Shown piece after piece: positions 46,229-54,289 of a stretch of DNA of 64,000 nt. The stretch is from Thermohalobaculum sp965247385 (GTDB lineage Bacteria > Pseudomonadota > Alphaproteobacteria > Rhodobacterales > Rhodobacteraceae). The notes under the pieces are model-generated. The model was not told the origin of the DNA. It saw only the letters and a program-made list of their open reading frames with translations, and made no database searches. Within the stretch, counting starts at the first letter, position 1; every line of letters begins with the position of its first letter. Made by a program: the position numbers and the translations under genes. The DNA lies in contig CBDFHG010000006.1 in assembly GCA_965247385.1 (NCBI GenBank), forward strand, positions 310,001-374,000, given 5' to 3'.

Positions 46229-46642
46229 ATGAGTTATCAAAAGATCATCAGCCTCGTCCGCAGTACCTACTCTGACACCCAGGCCATCTATCTCTACGGC
46301 ACTTGGGGAACGGAAGACCAGTGCCAGAACAGCGACCTGGACATGGCCGTACTACTCCCACCCGCAACGGCGCGCGCTCTTGACCACTCAACGTGGGCCC
46401 GCCTCTCGACCGAAATCGCAGCAGCGGCAAAGGTGGAATATGCCGACTTGATTGAACCACGAACAGTTTCGGTGCTTTTGTGCAAGGAAATTATCGCCGC
46501 CGACCGGCGTATTTACTGCGCCGATGAGTATGCGGCTGATGAGTTTGAAATGTTGGTGCTGTCCTTTTATCAAAAACTGAATGATGAGCGCAGGGAAATC
46601 GTTGAAAGCGGCTTGAGAGATGGCAGGTTTTACGATGTCTGA
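46229..46642 (+). CDS. MNT-type nucleotidyltransferase antitoxin
   Basis: A 137-residue minimal nucleotidyltransferase. The motif YLYGTWGTEDQCQNSDLDMA matches the G-S-x-D-x-D pattern of MntA antitoxins, with T instead of S after the G. In such systems the antitoxin adds AMP to the HEPN toxin and silences it. It starts 12 bases after the AAA gene and overlaps the HEPN gene, so all three may share one transcript. Confidence 0.85.
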   Translation: MSYQKIISLVRSTYSDTQAIYLYGTWGTEDQCQNSDLDMAVLLPPATARALDHSTWARLSTEIAAAAKVEYADLIEPRTVSVLLCKEIIAADRRIYCADEYAADEFEMLVLSFYQKLNDERREIVESGLRDGRFYDV

Positions 46643-47048
46643 TGTTATTTTTCAGAAAAAAACCAACGTGGAACGGTGTATAAAACAGGCGCGGGATTAT
46701 TATGCCCTGCCATCGGAAAAACCCTTCGCCGATGATTTTTACAAGCAGGATGCGATTGTCGTAAATTTGCAAAGAGCCTGTGAGCAGTGTATCGACATGG
46801 CCAATCATGTGGTTCGCTTGAAAAAATTAAGGTTGCCATCCACAAGTGCCGGAAGTTTCACCTTGCTCCGGCAAGCAGGCATCATAGATGCTGAATTTGA
46901 AAAAAAATTAGCCGGCATGGTGGGATTCAGAAACATCGTCACTTACCAGTATCGGGATATTGACTATAGGCAAGTGGAGGCGGTGGTTAAAAATCATGCT
47001 GACGACTTGATTGAGTTCACCCGTTTGCTTGTCGCCTTTTTGAGGTAG
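46635..47048 (+). CDS. HepT-type HEPN toxin, variant active site
   Basis: A 137-residue DUF86/HepT protein made of helices. The C-terminal RNase motif reads GFRNIVTYQYRDID. In typical HepT the pattern is R-x4-H-x-Y; here the histidine position is Y, while the arginine and the final tyrosine (the AMPylated residue in known systems) are kept. The RNase activity may therefore be lost or altered. The start at 46635 has GGCAGG upstream. It overlaps the MNT gene by 8 bp. Confidence 0.85.
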   Translation: MSDVIFQKKTNVERCIKQARDYYALPSEKPFADDFYKQDAIVVNLQRACEQCIDMANHVVRLKKLRLPSTSAGSFTLLRQAGIIDAEFEKKLAGMVGFRNIVTYQYRDIDYRQVEAVVKNHADDLIEFTRLLVAFLR

Positions 47049-47049
47049 T

Positions 47050-47200
47050 CGCTCGCGTCATTCTGTTGTAGTGGCAGGCAACATGCAGCGCCGTCCAACC
47101 ATTCACCGCCGGGGCATTCACGTCCGCACCAGCATCAAGCAGCCGTTCCATCGGGATTCTTGACTTCACGTGGCTTGCCGCGATGTGCAGCACCGATAAT
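47050..47200 (-). pseudogene. ankyrin-repeat fragment
   Basis: About 45 codons read LHIAASHVKSRIPMERLLDA then GADVNAPAVNGWTALHVAC, a plain ankyrin repeat pair. It is joined in frame to the tail of an IS256 transposase remnant, and nothing else of the ankyrin gene is left. Confidence 0.6.
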
Positions 47201-47490
47201 GACCAGCATACACTGGCTTTGATCTTCCATGCGGGCCTGCGGAAACAGATCCCATCGGCCCAGATACAGACATAGCGTCGGGCCGACAGATCCCGCTCGC
47301 GCCAATGGGCCATCTCTTCATCCCAGCCTTTGCGCAAGCGCAATATGGTATCCGATGACAGGTTCGGCGCATCTGGCCCACGCAAGGCCGACAGCGCATC
47401 CTGGAAGCTGCCCAGAGGAAAGACCTTTCAAACAGAGGATCGGCAGAACAGCATCCAGGCTCTTCGTGCGCCGCGCATGCTTGGGCAATA
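47190..47490 (-). mobile_element. IS256-family transposase, degraded fragment
   Basis: Pieces in two or three frames match the IS256 centre: KHARRTKSLDAVLPILCLKG, then SSDTILRLRKGWDEEMAHWR and ERDLSARRYVCIWADGICF. The second half of the catalytic domain is missing. From here to 47850 (about 360 bases) I see no gene; the alanine-rich frames there look non-coding. Confidence 0.65.
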
Positions 47491-47850
47491 TGCTCGGCGA
47501 CAGCAGCCGCCACGGGTGCAGCCGGTGGCGCGGCTGGCTCGGATGGAGGGGCGGCAAGTGCCATCACTGGCTCGCTCGCAACATCTACCGCAGTGACCAG
47601 CGGTTTGACGGGCGGAGACTCTCGGTCGAATTCGGCGGCGGACGCGGCCACCGGCACTGTGAAAGATCAGGCGCAGACAGAGGCGGTGAAGGTCCTCACG
47701 GGCAACCGAGTAACGCCCGCACAGCCCCCCGCACAGCGCTGCCTCTGTTCCGGGCACTTCACCACCTGATTACCCAGGATCGGAATCCGGGGCCGCTGCA
47801 CGCTGCCAGCCGCTGCAGTCTGGCCGGGTGTTGTGCTGATCCAGACAGCG

Positions 47851-50193
47851 TTACCGAGCCTCGCCGAGCGCCCGCAGGATATAGACCGGGCTCGACCAGG
47901 CCTGGGTCCCGTCCTCCAGCGTAATGCGTACGAAGTAGGGATTGTCGCGGCCGGTTTCCGGTTTCAGGCGGCGCTCGAAGCGGGCATCGAGGTGCGGGTT
48001 TGCGTCGGGCAGGCGGAACATGCGGACCCGCCGGGGCAGAATGCCGGAGGCGTCGAACACGGTGTCGTCATAACCGATCCCGGCCAGGGGCACGGTCGTC
48101 TCGACCAGCGGGGTCTTGAGCACGAGGTTGCCGGCATTGCCGTCGCCGAGGGTTGCAACGAATCCGGCCTGGTTGCCTGTGGTCACCGACTTCCAGGTGA
48201 GCGTTGAGCCGGTCGTTTCATCCTCATGCACATCCAGGGTCTTGTCGCGATTGAAGAAGTTGATTGCCTCGGCGGAGATCACCCGCGCCCGGTCGAACCG
48301 GGCCGAGCCGTCCCAGGAAACCGACCGGAAGCGCCCGCGATACTCCGCGCCGTCCCAGATCACCGCGATCCTGTTGCCAAGATCCCGCTCCGAATAGGGC
48401 CGGCGGCATTCCAGATGATCGGTGCCGTTGAACAGGTCGATGCGTTGGATCGGCGAGGCCGCCGACACCTCGAGATTCAACCGCGCAGCGCCTTCGGGCA
48501 GGTGCACGATATCGCCCATCATCGCAGCCGAGCACGGCTCCCCGCGGTGTTCGCCAAGTGCCGGGTCGTCGTGGTAAAGCGTTGCCGGGTCATCGAAGGT
48601 GACGGCGAGGTCGATACGGATGCGCCCGCTGGACCCGCCCGTCGTGGCATAGTGCCGGCGGCTGCGGAGACAGTCGAGCAGGGCATCGCGGGTCAGCTCC
48701 GGCATCAGGTAGCAGGTCAGGCCGCCCACCGCGCCGAACCACCCCGCGCCAGGGTAGCTGGCGCCGGGCCGGCCCTTGTGGCCGTCGGAATTGCCGACGA
48801 TGCCCACCCGGTAGCCCATCCTGAACGCATCCTCGACCAGCCATTCGAAGGTGCCCCAGGCCGAGTGGACCTCGACGGATTTTTCGAACCGCCCGTCATG
48901 CGCCAGGACGATATTGGCGTAGCGGCCACCGCAATGAGCCCAGCAGATCACATCCCACTCGCCCTGCTCGGCGAAGGCCTCGAATAACTCCGCCGAGGTA
49001 TGGCAATCGGTGCCGATGTCACCCCTGTCCTCGATCAGGGCATGGGAGGAGCGGCGCATGGTGCGGCCCTCGGCCGGGAAGAAGACGTTGCGGTCGCCGC
49101 CCAGCGCCGTGTTGCCGGACCATTCATAGCCCGGCAGGGTGACGAAGCGGCCCGGCTGATTGAAATGCGCTGTGACCCGGTTGAGGTCGCGCCAGAACGT
49201 CTCGGTCATCTGAAAGTCGTTGCCCTGGTGGGCGCAGGCATCCAGAAACGACCGGTCCCGGCCAAAGGCAAAATAATCCGCGGCGCTGTTGGTGCCCAGG
49301 GTCTCGTCGGACTGGCCGTGAAGGTCGCCCCAGAAATGCAGCATCCCGGGTGCCGCCAACACCCGCGCGGGGTTGGTTCGGGCGATCTCGTTTCCGCCCT
49401 CGTCCGCCAGAACGATGCTCAGCGGCCCTTCCTGATGGGCGGCAAGCCCGTCAATCTCGGTGGCGAAGCTGCCCTTGGCGATATCGATGGTCTGCGGCAG
49501 CCCCTGCACCGCCTGATTGGCCTTCAGATGCAGGCGTGCGGCAGCCTTGTTGGTCGGGTTGCCCCATTTGTCCTCGGCCTTGATCCGCAGCCTGAAGGGC
49601 GCGCCTGAAATGCAGTCGGTCGGCAGGACGGCGACCCAGCGTTCCGCAGGACCGGGAACGATGCTGATCGCCGGTTGCAGCGCCAATGGCTGGAAGTTGT
49701 AGGTGGCGATCGGGTCGACCAGCACGCGAAATTCGAACCGGCTTTCGCAGAATGTCTGCAACCGCATTCCCGGCGAGCCCTGATCGGTCACCCCGAAACG
49801 GATGGTGATCGTATCGCTTTCCTGCATGAACCCCTTCACCACCTTGATCTGCAACGTCCGATCCCAGGGCCGGATATTGCCCTTGGGATCGAAGCGGCAT
49901 TGCAGATCGGCGTTGTTCGACGCCGTGACCTCGGTGAAACCCGGCGCCGTGGGGTCGGAGAACTGCGGATTGCTCTGGTCGGTGGCGAAGCGGAAGGCGA
50001 CCCGCAGGCTACCGGTGTCGTCGATGCCGAAACGGCCGGCGGTATAGGTCAATGTGAAGCTTTGATGGCTCCCGGCCTCGAAGGCGCCCTCTTTGTTCAG
50101 CGCCGCGTGTCCCAGAAGCTCCGGCGGGATCGGCTCGCGCAGGGCGCCGTTGTGAAGCTCCGGCGGAGACATCTCGGGAATGACATGGGGCAT
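47851..50193 (-). CDS. DUF3604 domain protein
   Basis: A 780-residue protein. The N-terminal third has beta-rich Ig-like segments. The middle holds a PHP-like metal-binding pattern: LHFWGDLHGQSDETLG, then WAHCGGRYAN and VGNSDGHKGRPG, each with histidines or aspartates suited to metal binding. This is the DUF3604 family, found in many marine alphaproteobacteria with no assigned reaction. No signal peptide is seen, so it is probably cytoplasmic. It is divergent from mtgA over a 288-base gap. Confidence 0.85.
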   Translation of the reverse strand: MPHVIPEMSPPELHNGALREPIPPELLGHAALNKEGAFEAGSHQSFTLTYTAGRFGIDDTGSLRVAFRFATDQSNPQFSDPTAPGFTEVTASNNADLQCRFDPKGNIRPWDRTLQIKVVKGFMQESDTITIRFGVTDQGSPGMRLQTFCESRFEFRVLVDPIATYNFQPLALQPAISIVPGPAERWVAVLPTDCISGAPFRLRIKAEDKWGNPTNKAAARLHLKANQAVQGLPQTIDIAKGSFATEIDGLAAHQEGPLSIVLADEGGNEIARTNPARVLAAPGMLHFWGDLHGQSDETLGTNSAADYFAFGRDRSFLDACAHQGNDFQMTETFWRDLNRVTAHFNQPGRFVTLPGYEWSGNTALGGDRNVFFPAEGRTMRRSSHALIEDRGDIGTDCHTSAELFEAFAEQGEWDVICWAHCGGRYANIVLAHDGRFEKSVEVHSAWGTFEWLVEDAFRMGYRVGIVGNSDGHKGRPGASYPGAGWFGAVGGLTCYLMPELTRDALLDCLRSRRHYATTGGSSGRIRIDLAVTFDDPATLYHDDPALGEHRGEPCSAAMMGDIVHLPEGAARLNLEVSAASPIQRIDLFNGTDHLECRRPYSERDLGNRIAVIWDGAEYRGRFRSVSWDGSARFDRARVISAEAINFFNRDKTLDVHEDETTGSTLTWKSVTTGNQAGFVATLGDGNAGNLVLKTPLVETTVPLAGIGYDDTVFDASGILPRRVRMFRLPDANPHLDARFERRLKPETGRDNPYFVRITLEDGTQAWSSPVYILRALGEAR

Positions 50194-50481
50194 TGCGCTG
50201 ACACTTTCTGTTGAATGAGGGCCGGTACGGCGAGGGGCCGACCGATAGCCATCAGGGTCCGGCGAGTTTGTCTGTAAGCCAAGGTTTTTTGCAAGTGGCG
50301 ATGGAACATAGAGCGCAGCTCTCTTGGAAATGCATCGCCTTGATCAGTCCCCGGAATGTCAATCTCTGGCACCAAGTCCTCGCAGACGTTCCGATTTCAT
50401 GCTTTATCCGACCCTCGCTTATGGGCGCACAACCTAGCCTCACCGCGGCTCCGGTGTTACTCCATCGCTGAAGGGATTTTC
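50194..50481. other. intergenic region between DUF3604 gene and mtgA
   Basis: Just under 300 bases between divergent genes. Short frames in it have no recognisable motif. It presumably holds both promoters, but I could not identify boxes. Confidence 0.5.
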
Positions 50482-51222
50482 ATGGCGCTGGCGAAGACCA
50501 AAACCAAAACCGGCAAGGCCAAACGCGGCCGCCCGCCGCGCCGCATCCTGCGCCGTCTGCTGTTCCGGGTGCTGCGCTGGCTCGGCTACGCGCTGGCTGC
50601 CGCCATCCTGTGGGTCGGCATCTATACCGTCATACCGCCGCTGGGCGGTTATTACATGGCTACCGAGTGGGTGCGGCTGGGCAGTATCCAGCGCGACTGG
50701 GAGGATCTGGAGGACATCTCTCCCCACCTCGCCCGCGCCGTGCTGGCCGCCGAGGACGCAAATTTCTGCGACCATTGGGGGTTTGACCTGAAGGCCATCG
50801 AGGAGGCGATCACCGCCAATGCAAAGGGCCGCCGGGTGCGCGGGGCCTCGACGATCAGCCAGCAGGTTGCCAAGAATGTATTCCTGTGGCCGGGGAGGTC
50901 GTGGCTGCGCAAGGGCCTGGAGGCGGGCTTTACCCTGCTGATCGAAACCATCTGGACCAAGCGCCGCATCGTCGAGGTTTACCTCAACATCGCCGAGTTC
51001 GATGAGGGCGTCTTTGGCGCGCAGGCGGCGGCGTGGCACTATTATGGCCGCGATGCCGCGAAGCTGACGCTGGACCAGGCTGCCCGCCTCGCCGCAACAT
51101 TGCCCGACCCCAAGGACCGAAACCCCCGCGCCGCCACCGCCTTTATGAACCGCCGCGCCGCCGCGATAGCCGACGGCGCCCGGACGTTGGAGGGTGAGGG
51201 GCGGGCGGTGTGCGTGGAGTAG
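50482..51222 (+). CDS. mtgA: monofunctional biosynthetic peptidoglycan transglycosylase
   Basis: MtgA polymerises lipid II into glycan strands. The 246-residue protein has one N-terminal membrane anchor (LGYALAAAILWVGIYTVI) and the GT51 motifs: the catalytic glutamate in LAAEDANFCDHWGFD, GASTISQQVAKNVF, and KRRIVEVYLNIAEFDEGVFG. It lacks the transpeptidase domain, hence monofunctional. Confidence 0.95.
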   Translation: MALAKTKTKTGKAKRGRPPRRILRRLLFRVLRWLGYALAAAILWVGIYTVIPPLGGYYMATEWVRLGSIQRDWEDLEDISPHLARAVLAAEDANFCDHWGFDLKAIEEAITANAKGRRVRGASTISQQVAKNVFLWPGRSWLRKGLEAGFTLLIETIWTKRRIVEVYLNIAEFDEGVFGAQAAAWHYYGRDAAKLTLDQAARLAATLPDPKDRNPRAATAFMNRRAAAIADGARTLEGEGRAVCVE

Positions 51223-51295
51223 GGGCGCTCCGGTTTTTCAACCGAGCCGCGATCGGGTAACTTGAGGGAGCGATGGCGAATAATTTCCGGAGGCA

Positions 51296-51712
51296 TTGCA
51301 GAATGCGCAGTTCGGCCCATGGCATCGTGGCCACGACGCCGATGCCGATCACCTCGCCATCGCCTTCTATCGCGGCGGCAAGCTGATCAGGAGCTATTCG
51401 ACCCTGGAGATCGCGGGGGGCGAGGAAGCGGCCGATGGCGGTACTTCGCGCTACAAGAACGTCTTCGCAACCGTGTCCCACTACACTGTCTTCCAGTCGG
51501 GGCCGGAAATGATCAAGGTCACGACTGTGGATGGGGCGGTGTACTCCGAAACCTGGTCGATCCAGGCAACCACCACTGATGGGCGCGTACTGACCTTCGA
51601 CATGGCGAGCGGAGAGGTTCGACAGGGGTCGCCGCCCCCGGCAGTTTCGCCGGTTGCTCTCGCCGCGCCAAACGGCGTATCAACACCCGAGACTCAGGCG
51701 CTGGATCGATGA
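51296..51712 (+). CDS. hypothetical protein
   Basis: About 130 residues with a strand-rich centre (LAIAFYRGGKLIRSYSTLEI, then VFATVSHYTVFQSGPEMIKV) and a proline-rich tail. I do not recognise the family. The start is uncertain: a TTG at 51296 lies only two bases after GGAGG, and no ATG is well placed in this frame. It could be a real lipocalin-like or beta-barrel-like small protein, or the 3' part of a frameshifted gene. It precedes psd on the same strand. Confidence 0.45.
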   Translation: MQNAQFGPWHRGHDADADHLAIAFYRGGKLIRSYSTLEIAGGEEAADGGTSRYKNVFATVSHYTVFQSGPEMIKVTTVDGAVYSETWSIQATTTDGRVLTFDMASGEVRQGSPPPAVSPVALAAPNGVSTPETQALDR

Positions 51713-51757
51713 GGGTTCGGTGGCAGACAGTGATGACAAAAGCGACGGATAACCGTC

Positions 51758-52450
51758 ATGAACATGCTCAATATCGTTGCCGTGCCGATCCATCGGGAGG
51801 GATGGCGTTTCATCGCGATATTCGCCGTCATCACGCTGGTTCTGGCGTTCCTGTGGAAGCCGCTGTTCTGGCCCGGTCTGGCGCTGACGGTCTGGTGCTA
51901 CTACTTCTTTCGCGACCCGGTGCGTTTGGTGCCGCAGCGCGACGGGCTGATCGTTTCCCCGGCCGATGGCGTGGTCTCGCTGATCACCGACACGCCGCCG
52001 CCGCCGGAGCTTGAACTGGGAGACCAGCCCCGGGTCCGCGTTTCGGTGTTCATGAATGTCTTCAACTGCCACGTGAACCGGGCGCCAATCGGCGGGACCA
52101 TCCGCAAGGTGGCGTACCACCCGGGCAAGTTCCTGAATGCGTCCCTGGACAAGGCCAGCGAGCACAACGAGCGCAACGCGATCGCCATCGAATACGCCGA
52201 GGGCCAGCAGATCGGCGTGGTGCAGATCGCCGGGCTGGTCGCGCACCGCATTCTGTGCTTCTCGACCGAGGGTCAGGCAATCGAGACTGGCGAGCGCTTC
52301 GGACTCATTCGCTTTGGCAGCCGTTTGGATATATACCTGCCTGAAGACGTTCAGCCATTGGTCTGTCTCGGGCAAACCACGGTTGCGGGGGAAACGGTTC
52401 TGGCGGACTTCATGGCGCCGCAGGAGGCGCGTAAGTGCAGGGAGATATAG
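51758..52450 (+). CDS. psd: phosphatidylserine decarboxylase, short form
   Basis: It decarboxylates phosphatidylserine to phosphatidylethanolamine. The 230-residue protein is the short proteobacterial form. It has two N-terminal hydrophobic spans, VSPADGVVSLI, and FMNVFNCHVNRAPIGG. The self-cleavage site is FGLIRFGSRLDIYL, where the serine becomes the pyruvoyl group. It overlaps or abuts pssA, forming the usual phospholipid operon. Confidence 0.95.
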   Translation: MNMLNIVAVPIHREGWRFIAIFAVITLVLAFLWKPLFWPGLALTVWCYYFFRDPVRLVPQRDGLIVSPADGVVSLITDTPPPPELELGDQPRVRVSVFMNVFNCHVNRAPIGGTIRKVAYHPGKFLNASLDKASEHNERNAIAIEYAEGQQIGVVQIAGLVAHRILCFSTEGQAIETGERFGLIRFGSRLDIYLPEDVQPLVCLGQTTVAGETVLADFMAPQEARKCREI

Positions 52451-52452
52451 GC

Positions 52453-53217
52453 GTGGCGATCACGGAGAAACGAAAGACTCCGTCTTTTCGGCAACTGATC
52501 CCAAACCTCGTTACCGTGTTCGTGATCTGCGCGGGGCTGAGCTCGGTGCGGTTCGGGCTGGAAGGAAAATATAGCTTCGCCCTGATGCTGATCGTGCTGG
52601 CCGCGATCCTGGATGCCGCCGACGGCAAGATCGCGCGCGCCCTCGACAGTGTCAGCCCGGTCGGCGCCGAACTGGATTCGCTGGCGGATTTCTTCAACTT
52701 CGGTATCGCGCCCGGGCTGCTGATCTATTTCGCGATCTATTCGGGGACCCCGGATGCGAACCTCGGCTGGCTCGCGGTCCTTGCCCTGGGCGTCTGCTGT
52801 GCGCTGCGCCTGGCCCGGTTCAATGTTGCGCTGGAGAGAACCAACGTTCCAGCCTGGAAGGGTGAATACTTCGTTGGCGTTCCGGCCCCGGTGCTCGGCT
52901 GCCTGGCGCTGATGCCGATGTTCCTGCTGATGCTGGGATACAAGGAAGTCAAGGATTACCCCAACACGCTGTTCTTCTACCTGGTGATCGTGGCGCTGCT
53001 GGCGGTCAGTACCATTCCGACATTCTCGATCAAGTATGTCCGGGTGAATCCGAAACGGCTGTTGATGGTTCTTCTGGGTTGCGCCGCCATGATCGTGTCG
53101 CTGTCGGTTTTTACCTGGCAGACCCTGATCGCGATGGACGTTCTGTATGTCTTGTCGATCCCGATTTCAGCCAAGCTGTATTATCGCCAGTTGAAGCGCG
53201 AAGAGTCGGGAACGTAG
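52453..53217 (+). CDS. pssA: CDP-diacylglycerol-serine O-phosphatidyltransferase
   Basis: It makes phosphatidylserine, the substrate of psd. The CDP-alcohol phosphatidyltransferase motif is complete: D-x2-DG-x2-AR-x8-G-x3-D-x3-D in DAADGKIARALDSVSPVG then AELDSLADF. About eight hydrophobic spans follow. The GTG at 52453 is preferred (AGGGAGA at a good distance). A GTG at 52435, inside psd, is possible. Confidence 0.95.
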   Translation: MAITEKRKTPSFRQLIPNLVTVFVICAGLSSVRFGLEGKYSFALMLIVLAAILDAADGKIARALDSVSPVGAELDSLADFFNFGIAPGLLIYFAIYSGTPDANLGWLAVLALGVCCALRLARFNVALERTNVPAWKGEYFVGVPAPVLGCLALMPMFLLMLGYKEVKDYPNTLFFYLVIVALLAVSTIPTFSIKYVRVNPKRLLMVLLGCAAMIVSLSVFTWQTLIAMDVLYVLSIPISAKLYYRQLKREESGT

Positions 53218-53578
53218 GCCCTGATGTCTTGAGGCGGAGTCGCCGCCGTACCGTCATCCCGCAGGTCTTTTGCGCCTGTTCAAAAGCTGACGCTTTCTGC
53301 GCGGGTGGCCGCGCAGGCCGCCACAGGTGACCGGACAGGCGCATACTTGTCAATCGGCATTGACACTTCAAAGGCCCGAAGCGTTGGCTTTTGTTGCGAA
53401 CGACATTGTCACAGATAGCTTTGGTCGTGTGACAGGCGATGAGGCATTGCTGTTTGGCAAGATCACCACAACGGGCGAACCGTCTGACGGGATTTTGGAA
53501 ATTGGAGCGGGCAAGGTTGTGGCAGCTCAAGACAATAACGGCGGGCAGTCAAATGCCATTGCGGATTTTCAGCGCCAA
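53218..53578. other. region without a recognisable gene
   Basis: About 360 bases between pssA and the ParE gene. Open frames on both strands have no motif I know. The base composition falls toward 53400, so this may be the edge of the accessory ParDE unit. Confidence 0.4.
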
Positions 53579-53890
53579 TCAGAGCCAGCCATCCCTGTCC
53601 ATACGGGCGTGTAGAACGCGGATGATATCTACGCCGTTATCTTTGGGTTTATAAAAAACAAGATAGTGAGAATATTCTTTAATCGGCACATAACGCATGC
53701 CCATCAGCTCGGATTTCGAGGTATGGTGAATGGCTCCCATGTACGGCGTTTCGCCCAGCATCTCGTAGGTTTCTTCTGCCAGATCATAAAGCCTCAATGC
53801 CGCGTCAAGATTGTCCCTCGCGATATTGCGTACGTGACCGTCTAGATCGGCTTCCGCCTGAGGGCGGATTTGATAAAGGCGTTTTTTCAC
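53579..53890 (-). CDS. parE: ParE/RelE-type toxin
   Basis: A 103-residue toxin. It opens YQIRPQAEADLDGHVRNIAR and has MRYVPIKEYSHYLVFYKPKD and IIRVLHARMD, the usual ParE pattern. ParE proteins poison gyrase. It overlaps the antitoxin gene by 4 bp (ATGA). Confidence 0.9.
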   Translation of the reverse strand: MKKRLYQIRPQAEADLDGHVRNIARDNLDAALRLYDLAEETYEMLGETPYMGAIHHTSKSELMGMRYVPIKEYSHYLVFYKPKDNGVDIIRVLHARMDRDGWL

Positions 53891-54132
53891 ATAGGTTCTT
53901 TTTTTGTTAGAGTCGCCCTTTTGTCCGCCCAGTAGTTTTCGTCCGGCGTCACTGACGGGCCGCTTGCCAGCCCTTCAGCAAGCAAATGATCCAACTGTTC
54001 TCCACGGCGGTGGTTGCGCACCAGAGTCGCAACAAAATCACTCGCGCTTGAATAACCACCGGATTCAATCGCGTTATCGATCCAATGCCTCAACTCCGGG
54101 GCAAGAGAAACTGTTAAGCGTTCAGTTGCCAT
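53887..54132 (-). CDS. parD: ParD-type antitoxin
   Basis: An 81-residue ribbon-helix-helix protein. The DNA-binding strand is ERLTVSLAPELRHWIDNAIE, followed by GGYSSASDFVATLVR and a tail that would wrap the toxin. It lies upstream of, and overlaps, parE. An AT-rich inverted repeat upstream is a likely binding site. Confidence 0.9.
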   Translation of the reverse strand: MATERLTVSLAPELRHWIDNAIESGGYSSASDFVATLVRNHRRGEQLDHLLAEGLASGPSVTPDENYWADKRATLTKKEPM

Positions 54133-54168
54133 AGTTCGGTCTCCTTAATCTCCGGCTGCATAATAAAT

Positions 54169-54181
54169 CATAATTGTTATG
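54169..54181. promoter_or_regulatory. inverted repeat upstream of parDE
   Basis: CATAA-TTG-TTATG, a perfect 5-bp arm repeat in AT-rich sequence about 40 bases before the parD start, is a candidate autoregulatory site. Confidence 0.5.
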
Positions 54182-54205
54182 AATGGAATTCAAAGCGTAA
54201 CTGCC

Positions 54206-54245
54206 CAGCAATTCTCATTATGGCGTTACAAAGGGGATTCCCAAG
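54206..54245 (+). mobile_element. isolated left end of the ISNCY-type element
   Basis: Forty bases match the left end of the element at 20123 (CAGCAATTCTCATTATGGCG and on to GGGGATTCCCAAG), with one missing base. The rest of the element is absent. Confidence 0.8.
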
Positions 54246-54289
54246 AATGACGGGTTCCCTGGATGCCGCGCGATCGAAGCGCCTTGGTA

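Noticed and set aside
47229..47924. A plus-strand gene of about 230 codons
   Set aside because: It is antisense to IS256 debris and the DUF3604 end, rich in R, H and P, and without motifs.
50252..50443. Small minus-strand frame upstream of mtgA
   Set aside because: No start signal and no similarity I can recognise; it lies in a divergent promoter region.
53327..53614. A 95-residue plus-strand gene after pssA
   Set aside because: No ribosome site and no recognisable family, and it runs antisense into the ParE gene end. Left as an unassigned region.
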